DNA of 64,000 bases, taken from assembly GCF_963678635.1 (NCBI RefSeq), contig NC_087068.1:8686027-8750026 (forward strand). Direction: 5' to 3'. Below are positions 1-8,300 of this stretch, piece after piece. Source of the stretch: Symsagittifera roscoffensis. Lineage: Eukaryota > Xenacoelomorpha > Acoela > Convolutidae. The translations under genes were made by a program, and so were the position numbers. The notes beneath the pieces were generated by a model that was given only the letters and a program-made list of their open reading frames with translations, had not been told where the DNA came from and did no database searches. Each line of letters opens with the position of its first letter. The stretch's first letter is position 1.

Positions 1-2804
1 AGCGCGTGGTCCTTGAACCCTCTCATCGCGTTTGAGATATCTGACCATACTGCAGGCAGTTCAGCCTTAAGTGGCCTCAGGTTCTCCATTTCTATCATGC
101 GATTCGGGGCTGATATGATCACATCATATTTTCCCTCCGAAAGTAAGGCTACCATTGCATACACAAATTTCAGTCCATCCGGGAGATATGCATATCCCGG
201 AGACAACGCAAATACTACTCTCAACGTCACTTTGTTGAATGTTCCCTCCTTTGTCGCGTCCACCACTTCACCCATTGATTCCAGGATGTCTTTTATCGCG
301 GGCCATACTGCGTTTTCTGCTGTTGCAGGATCTCTGAGCCTGCTCAGAAAACCTCTACTGTGTAGATGGTCATTGATGCCAGCAAACACAATCGTTATCG
401 GGTTCATTTCTGTCTGCCTTTGTACCCCTATAGCCAATGACACTGATTGCAATAGGTCTAGGTCAACTGCGGCCAGCATTATGACGTCCGGCCAAAACAA
501 AGACTTAGAGGTGTACACGAACTCTGAATTCGCTACTACCATGATCTTGGCCTTTCTCATTTCTGCTTTGTCGTAGGCGGCGAAGATGCTCTCATCTTTC
601 TTTATTGCTGTCAATCCGCCATATCTCTGGGCATCACCATCTTGGTTCACTTGTTTTGGGTATACTCTCTCCTTCACATGACTAGGTGGTGTCGTCAGTT
701 GCCTGAATATCTTCACGTGTTGTCCAATTGGCGCTCTCGCCGTCAGGAATCTTCCTGGCCTTTCCTCACGATTCCTCTCCTCATGGTTCAATCTGACATC
801 CTGCAACGGTCTTGCATTCACAGGTCCCATTGTGTTATTGGAGGGCAGTCCTTCCAAGTCAGCAAATCTTAAGGCTGTCGTGGAGCTGAAATTTATGCTA
901 GCGGCTATCAACCAGTCTACGCCGGTTATTGAGTATAATCTGCTGACGGATAGCGTCGCTCCATTTAGCATCCTCCTTGCATCTTCGATGAAGCTTACTT
1001 TCTGCAGGTCCAGCTTCATCAGTTCTTCTTTGTATATGTGCCAGGGAGACGGCATGGGTCTAGACCATAACAATGAGCCTCTGTTCGGTCTCTCTTCTCG
1101 ACTGCTACTCGTTGTCTCCGATCTAGTGTCTGATCTGGACGTGCCTGCTACTCCTTCGTTTGGTTGGTTGACGGGTCCTATCCTTCTCCTAGGATGAATT
1201 GTCCTCCTCGTCGGTGCTTCTCCCAACCGATCCTGCACGTCAGTTCTTCGACCTGATTCGCTGGAGCTTTGTTGCCGGTAATTTATTGCGGCTGGGACTG
1301 TACCCAAACGCGTTTCCAGGTTAGGAGGCACAAAGGTAGTGATCACCGTATCATTCACCGTTCCCTCTTCCTTCAGTACTCCTGTGTCAGAGAGTTCTGC
1401 TTCTAACTCGTCCAACCGTTCTTGGAAGACTCGATTCAACCAAGCTTGTCCCTCGATTGTGTCAAAGTGGATGCCATCCGAAGTCAGTCTGGCTTGCTCC
1501 ATGGCTCTCAATTCGTGTTCAATGTCCATAAGGATCATTCTTCCGGCATTTCGATTTGCTAGGTTTCTTATGATGTTGTTCCATCTCATGACTCCCTCGT
1601 TGTGCCTTCTTCCTGATGCTGTCAGGTTTCCTGCTTTCATTGGCACCGTGCAAACGGTCAGTACCGCGCAACTGAACTTCTGCCAGAGAGTGGTGAACAA
1701 ACACACCATCATTGATTCCCACTGTGCTTCCTGCTCGTCTGATCCTCTGGAGATATCATTCGTCCCAACTAATATCATCACACTGGGTATCCTCCCGGGA
1801 TTCATCAGCTCCACCATCCGGTATAATTGGGCAATTGTCGCGCCTCCAAAGGCCATCACCGTGGTGACCCATGAGGTCCTCAAATTCGTTAGCACTCGGA
1901 CTAAGCTGTCTCCCAATATCAGGTGAGATGTCCCGAGTGGTGGTTGCTGCAGGTTCACAGCCGGGCTCCAGGTAGCTCGATTGAAGCAGACTCTCGGATC
2001 TGTCTCCGGAACTCCCGTGAAATTATACTTTAATTGATTATTCTTCTGCACGTCCATCACACGAGACACTTTCTTCGCTGGCATCTTCCTTACTTTTCTC
2101 TCTGTGATCTTCGAACTCCCCCTGAGTGGCGTCACGTCACTTATCCCTTGTCTGATTATTGTCTGGGAGAGTTGTACTCTGCCCGTATCGTCAATCGTTC
2201 CATAGGGTGCAGTCACCCCGGAACCTGGTGCATTCTTGTTAGCGACCAATGGTCCAGCGGTCTCTATCAGTTTTCTCACTGTCTGTTCTACGACGGGATC
2301 ACCCAAGGTGTCACTAGGATCCGGGATTGTTACTCGGTTCGTCTCTGCTGGAAGCCGTGTCTCCGTTGTTTGACTCATTTCTCGAGGTGTCAAGAGCTCC
2401 ATCGGGGACTGCCCACGAGGAATATCCCTTGCAGGTATCACTTTCTCAATGGACGTCGTCAACGCCACCTGCTCCGATCGCTCTTTGTATTCCTGCCTTA
2501 AGCGTTCGATCTCTTGACCCTGCTTTTTGTTGCAGTCTTCAAACAACTTTCTCCACATGTCCCGGTCTTCCTCCATCGCCAGCATGGTCTTCGTCATATC
2601 GTCTAACTCCTTCTTCGTACTTCTCAACTGATCGTTCATCTCGTCCAGATCTTGTATGGTTTGGTTCGTCTGAACCTTCTGTGTTACTTTCGCCCCTTTT
2701 GGTGGCACAGCTACTCTCAGTGGTGAACCAGACGAGGTCGCCTCGCTGTTCATCTCCTGATGCATTCTCGTCAGCCCAGGTTTGGGCTTGGAGGGCATTG
2801 GCAT
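1..2804 (-). CDS. SGNH/GDSL hydrolase ORF at the env position (partial, runs off the window)
   Basis: This frame is open without a stop from 2852 to base 1; the first ATG is at 2804, giving at least 934 codons. From ATG 2804: residues ~48-110 are a probable coiled coil; residues ~290-465 (about 1405-1940) form an SGNH hydrolase domain with all catalytic blocks: ILGDSL (Ser, ~298), FGG (Gly), LVGTNDI (Asn, ~347) and DGIHF (Asp 443, His 446). A polar linker follows. Near residues 750-930 comes a second, degenerate SGNH-like segment with VVANSEF where GDS would be and AGIND (~808) as block III. Family knowledge: SGNH enzymes are esterases or lipases, and an esterase domain is known in ORF1 of CR1-type LINEs; I know of none as standard in Ty3/gypsy elements. 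The frame is -1 relative to the 120-aa ORF just upstream and is probably translated by frameshifting from it. The natural substrate is unknown. The ORF is intact in the part visible. Confidence 0.88.
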   Translation of the reverse strand, partial: MPMPSKPKPGLTRMHQEMNSEATSSGSPLRVAVPPKGAKVTQKVQTNQTIQDLDEMNDQLRSTKKELDDMTKTMLAMEEDRDMWRKLFEDCNKKQGQEIERLRQEYKERSEQVALTTSIEKVIPARDIPRGQSPMELLTPREMSQTTETRLPAETNRVTIPDPSDTLGDPVVEQTVRKLIETAGPLVANKNAPGSGVTAPYGTIDDTGRVQLSQTIIRQGISDVTPLRGSSKITERKVRKMPAKKVSRVMDVQKNNQLKYNFTGVPETDPRVCFNRATWSPAVNLQQPPLGTSHLILGDSLVRVLTNLRTSWVTTVMAFGGATIAQLYRMVELMNPGRIPSVMILVGTNDISRGSDEQEAQWESMMVCLFTTLWQKFSCAVLTVCTVPMKAGNLTASGRRHNEGVMRWNNIIRNLANRNAGRMILMDIEHELRAMEQARLTSDGIHFDTIEGQAWLNRVFQERLDELEAELSDTGVLKEEGTVNDTVITTFVPPNLETRLGTVPAAINYRQQSSSESGRRTDVQDRLGEAPTRRTIHPRRRIGPVNQPNEGVAGTSRSDTRSETTSSSREERPNRGSLLWSRPMPSPWHIYKEELMKLDLQKVSFIEDARRMLNGATLSVSRLYSITGVDWLIAASINFSSTTALRFADLEGLPSNNTMGPVNARPLQDVRLNHEERNREERPGRFLTARAPIGQHVKIFRQLTTPPSHVKERVYPKQVNQDGDAQRYGGLTAIKKDESIFAAYDKAEMRKAKIMVVANSEFVYTSKSLFWPDVIMLAAVDLDLLQSVSLAIGVQRQTEMNPITIVFAGINDHLHSRGFLSRLRDPATAENAVWPAIKDILESMGEVVDATKEGTFNKVTLRVVFALSPGYAYLPDGLKFVYAMVALLSEGKYDVIISAPNRMIEMENLRPLKAELPAVWSDISNAMRGFKDHA

Positions 2805-3133
2805 CTCACCTGGTTGGTAAGTCCTAGAACTTCCCAACCCAGGCTCGCCAAGTCACTCCCTGAGAGAGCCCCGTTTCTCCACCTCATCACTCTCATGTTC
2901 GGGCGGTCTAGTACTCCTCTTTCTCCATATGCTGCCATCAACAGGACTTCCGTGGGGCGGTCCCCACGGTTGTCGTGCCCCAAGATGTTAATCAGGGCGG
3001 TCAGCAACATGACCACCTCTGGGTCCTCCAGAGCGAAGTCTCGTTCGATCAGCCGACGATAGATCGCATCTACCATCGGTCCTACATATGCCTCTGCCAG
3101 GTCCATCAATTCATCCAGGTTGAAATTGTCCAT
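2771..3133 (-). CDS. 120-aa ORF upstream of the SGNH ORF, likely zero frame of a -1 frameshift pair
   Basis: The ORF begins MDNFNLDELMDLAEAYVG and is mostly predicted helix, with no signal peptide or zinc knuckle. It overlaps the SGNH frame between 2852 and its own stop at 2771-2773. The slippery heptamer CCCAAAC (2780-2786, read on the - strand) sits in its zero frame as C-CCA-AAC, 6 nt before the stop; a -1 slip enters the SGNH frame directly. I therefore infer two products: this short protein, and a long fusion of its first ~117 residues to the coiled coil and SGNH domains. An alternative is splicing, since a donor-like CAG/GTGAGA lies in the same overlap. No family is recognised. It could be a small structural protein analogous to Gag or matrix, but nothing in the sequence proves that. 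Confidence 0.7.
   Translation of the reverse strand: MDNFNLDELMDLAEAYVGPMVDAIYRRLIERDFALEDPEVVMLLTALINILGHDNRGDRPTEVLLMAAYGERGVLDRPNMRVMRWRNGALSGSDLASLGWEVLGLTNQVRCQCPPSPNLG
2780..2786 (-). promoter_or_regulatory. Candidate -1 ribosomal frameshift slippery heptamer CCCAAAC
   Basis: The heptamer fits X-XXY-YYZ and is phased as C|CCA|AAC in the 120-aa ORF. The stop codon TGA follows after two codons. Slipping by -1 gives CCC-AAA pairing and continues in the SGNH frame. Any stimulatory downstream structure was not computed. Confidence 0.6.
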
Positions 3134-3535
3134 ACTGTTCTTTCCAAGTTTGATTTGATTTCGATTTCAAGTTTTGACTCAAGTGAGCAATTAAATGATC
3201 AATCAGGATCTAGAAAAGAAATCACGAATGTCACACTTGTCAATTTCACCTTAACATACATCGTTAAAATTTGCTTAAAGACAGTTCAGATAAAAAGATA
3301 TTTATCCTAAAATTTATTAAAATCAATTGGTCTCTAAAATTTTGGAATTCGACCTAAGATTGGACAGTCCAAACTTTGGATCTATTCCCAAGATCGTCAT
3401 TTAGTTGTTCATGGTCACTAACCCCTACTTACCCATGATCTTAATAACCTAACACATAACATAACCTAACATAACACACATATCACATATTACATGCAAC
3501 TTGGTCCTTTGGCCTAACACCCTCTCGCACATCAT
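3134..3535 (-). other. AT-rich non-coding spacer between the pol/macrodomain ORF and the downstream ORF pair
   Basis: This 402-bp stretch has no convincing ORF and is much more AT-rich than the coding DNA on both sides. It contains TAACC/TAACA-like low-complexity sequence at about 3448-3480. It could hold an internal promoter or a splice acceptor for the downstream ORF pair, or a boundary between two elements. No inverted TG/CA LTR ends, primer-binding site or polypurine tract could be identified in it. Confidence 0.5.
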
Positions 3536-5365
3536 TCAGCCTATACTTAAGTAATATTTCTTATGTAGATATACTTGTATGTTCGTATCAGAGAATATCA
3601 CGTGTACAAGCGCGTACAATTCCCGAGGATGCAGTCTTCCTCTATTTGGATCGTACACTGGAAGCGAAAGCTCCTTCACGTCCATTTCCACAAGGAAGTC
3701 CCTCAGCCTCGTCAAAGACAAGACTAGGTTTTCTGGGTCCACGTGCTGCTTCTCCGTCGCCCTCGTTACCAAGAAGCACAAGTACTTTCCCGGTATCTGC
3801 GACACCGCCGGAGGTAAGGCTGCTACGCCCCCTATCCCCGGTCTTTGCTTCCAAAGGAATTCCACGTTTTTATATTCCCTCTTAAAATCTGCCGCTAGCG
3901 CCGTCCTAAAACTCATGTCTGCGGTGATTGCTATCGCACATGTTCTGTTTGTGAGTATGAAATCACTATCTGTTAGTACTATGTTACTTGAATATTCATT
4001 TGGTATGTTAAAATATGACTCAACTACCCTGCCTATGTCAGTTTTCTTAGGTTCTTCGCCTGTTTCTGCTTCTAGGTTTCCTGTTTCTCTTGCTATTCTC
4101 AATTTTTTTATTATCAAGTTTTCAGTGTGGGTAAGTCCTACCCCCACTCCCCGGACAAAAATATCCATCGGCGTCCCCGTCGATCGCATACCGGGTATTA
4201 AGTCAAGATTAGAAGCTGGAATGAGAAGTTGTCCTTCCTGGGCAGCCCAGGAAGGATCATCTCGTTCGGTCTTAATGTATTTCGCGCTTTCGCGATCTAC
4301 GTCTTGAATCGTAACGCTGGTCTTTTCAGGGTCTGATGTCATTTCGTTCAGCCACTCTAAGACACGCAGGTTCGTCAGGTCTTGTTCATTTGACTGCTGT
4401 TGCTCATCGTCGAACTCCACCTCGGGTTTCGACCAGTCGTCAACCCACTCATCGTTGTGATCATCGACTATGTCAATGTCCTGTGACACTGCTATTTCCT
4501 CTAAACCCACTACTTCCTCCACTATTTTCTTTAGATCTATCCTATCCACTACAAAGTCGTCACCGTAAGGATTGTATTTCTTTCTTAGTCTCGTCCCGTC
4601 TTTCTGACGAGTCTGCATCGTGAACGGAAGATCTGGTTCCATGTTCTTGGGAACCTCTGTCTGTTCGGAATCCTGCCAATCTTCCTCTGCGTAGGGCAAG
4701 GTTTCATCGTCCGCTTCGATCTGTTCGTTTGGATCCAGGTCCAATGGTGTATCCGTACCTTCCTCTACGACTTCGTTTCCATCGTTCTTCTCCCTGGTGC
4801 CTTTTTCATTGACCTCACAAGCAGGATCCATCATTAGATAATCCCCTTCTTCCATGTCTGCAGGTATACACCAGTCTTCTGTCGATGGATTGTGTGGCTT
4901 GATGTTCTCGTAATGGGCGGCTCGGCCAGTACTCAGTCTATAAAAGCGTCCCTCTTGGTGCACCTCTGTAATCATGAAGGGTCCCCTCCACTTCTTCAGA
5001 AGCTTTTTTGTCCCTTTCGGTGGTATAACGTTCTGAAATACCCATACGTAGTCTCCCACCGAGTAAGCCTTTGCACCAGCTGCTTTCTTGTCGAATCTTT
5101 TCCTCTGCCTTGCCTGTGCCTGCTGAGTGTTTCGTCTACACAAGTCGTTCAACTCTTGTTGGCGTCTGATCACATCCCTCACGTAGACCTGTGGGGATGT
5201 TTTCTTTCCCTCATACTCTGGGTAGAAGAATGTCAAGGGTAAAGATTTCTCGTGTCCCGTCAGCATCATGTGTGGACTGACTCCAGTGGTGGAGTGTTGC
5301 GTGCTATTTAAGCTCCCATCACCTGTGGAAGGTATCTGTCCCAATCGGTCATGTACCTGGAACAA
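3536..5365 (-). CDS. Integrase C-terminus, acidic linker and terminal TARG1-like macrodomain (end of pol)
   Basis: This 609-codon frame continues pol after a one-base break near 5308-5320; the integrase-like sequence resumes at about residue 20 (NSTQHSTTGVSP), so the ATG at 5365 is probably not a real start. Residues ~20-160 are the integrase C-terminal region ending in a GPF/Y module (KKWRGPFMITEV, ~125-136). Residues ~165-370 are a strongly acidic low-complexity linker. Residues ~460-605 resemble the OARD1/TARG1-type macrodomain: CAIAITADMSFRTALAADFK as the first ADP-ribose-loop region, then GIGGVAAL, GKYLCFLVTR, NLVLSLTRLRDFL, ELSLPVYDPNRGRL and NIQVYLHKKYY. Macrodomains bind ADP-ribose or remove it from proteins. 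By eye, the position matching the catalytic Asp of TARG1 seems not to be Asp, so binding is a safer guess than hydrolysis. A chromodomain is the usual addition at this position in some gypsy elements, not a macrodomain. The fold assignment rests on motif recognition only. Confidence 0.75.
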   Translation of the reverse strand: MFQVHDRLGQIPSTGDGSLNSTQHSTTGVSPHMMLTGHEKSLPLTFFYPEYEGKKTSPQVYVRDVIRRQQELNDLCRRNTQQAQARQRKRFDKKAAGAKAYSVGDYVWVFQNVIPPKGTKKLLKKWRGPFMITEVHQEGRFYRLSTGRAAHYENIKPHNPSTEDWCIPADMEEGDYLMMDPACEVNEKGTREKNDGNEVVEEGTDTPLDLDPNEQIEADDETLPYAEEDWQDSEQTEVPKNMEPDLPFTMQTRQKDGTRLRKKYNPYGDDFVVDRIDLKKIVEEVVGLEEIAVSQDIDIVDDHNDEWVDDWSKPEVEFDDEQQQSNEQDLTNLRVLEWLNEMTSDPEKTSVTIQDVDRESAKYIKTERDDPSWAAQEGQLLIPASNLDLIPGMRSTGTPMDIFVRGVGVGLTHTENLIIKKLRIARETGNLEAETGEEPKKTDIGRVVESYFNIPNEYSSNIVLTDSDFILTNRTCAIAITADMSFRTALAADFKREYKNVEFLWKQRPGIGGVAALPPAVSQIPGKYLCFLVTRATEKQHVDPENLVLSLTRLRDFLVEMDVKELSLPVYDPNRGRLHPRELYALVHVIFSDTNIQVYLHKKYYLSIG

Positions 5366-8300
5366 TATACTCTCAGCATCGATACTAACGTCCTATTCTG
5401 TCTTTCCACTAAGCCATTCGTCTGAGGGTGGTATGTCGTGGAGTGAGCCTGAGCGACCTGTGACCGTCTCATAAGCTCTTTCGTAAGCTCGCCTACGAAA
5501 GCCGTTCCATTGTCCGATTGAAACGTCATTGGACATCCGTGTCTTGCTATCCACGTATTGATCAGGTGGTCGCATGTCTCTTCCGCTGAGGCAGTTATGC
5601 AGGGCACGGCCTCTGCATACTTCGTGAAGTGATCTATCATGACCAAGACTTGGTTGTAACCGCTGTCTGTCATGCATATCTTCTGGTGATCTATCTGCAC
5701 CACCTCGTTGAATTCAGACGACTCAATTGATTGTAAAGGAAATCGCAACTTCCTAGGATCCTTGACCTGTTGGCATGACAGACATGCTGTCACCCATTTC
5801 TCGCATGCCTTTTTCATCCCAGGCCACTCAAATCGCTTCAGGATCCTCTGATACACTTTGTCGATCCCTTGATGGCCCATCTGATCATGCGACCTGAATA
5901 ATAGTTCTGTCTGATAGAGTTGCGGCAACACTATCGCGTTATATTTGTATAAGACCTTGTCTTCTTCTCTTCTCCTGCAAGCCACGATCCCATCCTTGTT
6001 CAGATATAATCTCCCCTCCTTCTGCATGAAGTATTGTCTCAGGATCCTATAGCTGTCTTCTTCCATGTCACCTTTGTCAGGTGCACCGTTTTCTATCCAC
6101 CTTTTTAGGTTGCTTGTCATGCGATCATTTCTCTGCGCCCTTAGAAGGTCCGAGAGTCTGTATCTCGCCTTCAAGTACGTCTTCATGACTCTCATCTGAC
6201 TGTTCAGCTCGTTGGGCTGATGTGTGTCTTCTTCCATCTTAACGCACCAAATCTTCGCCAACGGTTGTGTTTCTTGTTGAAACGGCTGAAGATCAGTCCT
6301 GACTACCTCTTTCTGCGGCAACAGGCTTATCGAACGTTTCGATACCGCTATCGTTTCTAAGTCATCCGCTGCGTTGTCAAAGACTCTTTCGCTTGGTATT
6401 AGGTAGCGATCACTGTCAGGATCCTGGTACACCTCTCTGTCCAGGTTTCTCGCCCGAGTTTCCACTAGTAGCGTGTGTATCGCCAGTTCTGACAGTTCTG
6501 ATCCCGAGGTCGAATCCCTGTCTGAATAGGTGTTCATTCTCGAGCTTTCTGACTTATCATCCGTCGAAGGTGTTGTGCTGGAGACTGCACGCTCCTCCAG
6601 ATCATGTCCGTATTTCCTTCGCATCCATCTGAACTCCCCGGACAAAACTTTGTTCTCTAGGTCCTGTTTCTCATCAGGAATTTTCTCGTCTATCTCGGAC
6701 TCCCCGGACAAATTCACTTGTCCCGGGTGTTGATCTTGTGATTGCTGGTTTTTCTCCTCATCCTTCTCCCCGGACAAATAGTCTTGCAGCAGATTTTGTT
6801 CTACCTCTTCACCCTCTTTTTCCCGGTCTACAAAGGTGACGGTTTTCTTTCGCTTGCTGCTCCCCTGTTCTTTCCGTCCGTAAGAAGTACTGGTTAAAAT
6901 CTCTTGGGGTATTGAGGATGCTAGTTGCTGAACTATTGTCCTACAATCCCTCTTGTTCTCTTCGTGCTGTTGTCTGGACGGCATGATCTTCACTTTCTTA
7001 CTGACTGTTAGCGATGCCACTGCTGCTGTCCACTCGGGGTCATCTCTGGTCACTTCTCTTTCTAACAATCCCCCCAGCATCCGCATTACTTGTGGTGTGA
7101 CTTGCACCGTTTTATCCAATAATGAGAGGCTGTTTATATTCATGCGAGAGAGTTCTTGCTGGACCAGGTTCGAGCGCAGCAACAAATCTAAGGGGACTAG
7201 ATCCTCCTTGGACAGGATCTTTATCTCAGCTGCTTTCTCTACAGGTAACTCAGGATGCCCTGGAATTGGATGTCCAGACTTATCCAACCATCTCGTTAAG
7301 GGAAGCGCTTCATAAGTTTCTTTGTCCAGAAACGAGAATCCCTCCTTTACTTCCGCCTGATTGGCCTGCTTCTGCTCCAATCTTTCATAGAACTCAGTTT
7401 TCTTGCTGAGACTGTCAGCATTCTGATGTTTATCACGCATCCTATGTTCGATTATCATATGGTAGCCATCCAATCTGACTATCCATCTACCAATATAACT
7501 CTGATCCATCGAGTAGGTCTTCAACCAGGATAACGCTCTGTTGTCCACGCGTAACTTAAAGGGAGCGCTCCCCAAGTATGCACGGTACTTTTCCATGAAG
7601 GTGACTACTGCAAACATTTCTGCTTTCGGTGCGCCATATTTCATCTCTGTGTCACTCAAGACCTTGCTGCCGTATGCAATGGGACGGAGGACTGTTCTTC
7701 CGTTCCATTCTTGCTCTTGATGCAATATTCCTGAGATGGCCACCACCGATGCGTCTGTGTCAAGAACATACATGCCCTTTTCTGTAGGCATGCCCAGCAC
7801 TGGCGCTTCGCACAGTTCCCGCTTTATGTTCTCGAAAGCAACTTGTGCCTCATCGTCCCATTCGAACTTTTTCCCTTTGTTGCGCATCAGCTTCTGCATC
7901 GGGTACACCTTGTCCGCGTATCCTTTTATGAATTCTCGGTAGTAATTGGCAAACCCTAGGAAGCTCATGAGCTGTGTGTCCGTTCTAGGAGCTTTCCATG
8001 TCAGCACAGCCTCTACTGCTTCTGGATCTGGCCTCACACCATGCCGGTCCACCATTCTTCCCAGGTACTTGATCGAATCCCTAAGGATTTCACATTTCGA
8101 TGGTTTGCATTTCAAGCCTGCTCTTTTCATACATCCGAAGACCTCATCGAGTCGATCAATGTGATCCTCCAGGGTTGGTGTCGCTATGACTACGTCGTCC
8201 ACGTAGCACATCAAGAGATTCCCGTACTTTTTGGTCACTCCTGTCAAAGCCTGAGCCATCAGCCTTTGAAAGGTTGCTGTTGCATTGCACAAGCCGAAGG

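Noticed and set aside
13-2827. Plus-strand frames of 100-200 codons opposite the SGNH ORF
   Set aside because: They are antisense shadows of the long - strand frame. They lack domain motifs, while the - strand has complete catalytic blocks.
3448-3480. TAACCTAACA-like repeats resembling telomeric sequence
   Set aside because: Irregular and short, not a (CCCTAA)n or other telomeric array. It is low-complexity AT-rich DNA inside the element.
3579-4307. 242-codon plus-strand frame opposite the macrodomain
   Set aside because: Antisense to the pol/macro ORF, with no recognisable motif.
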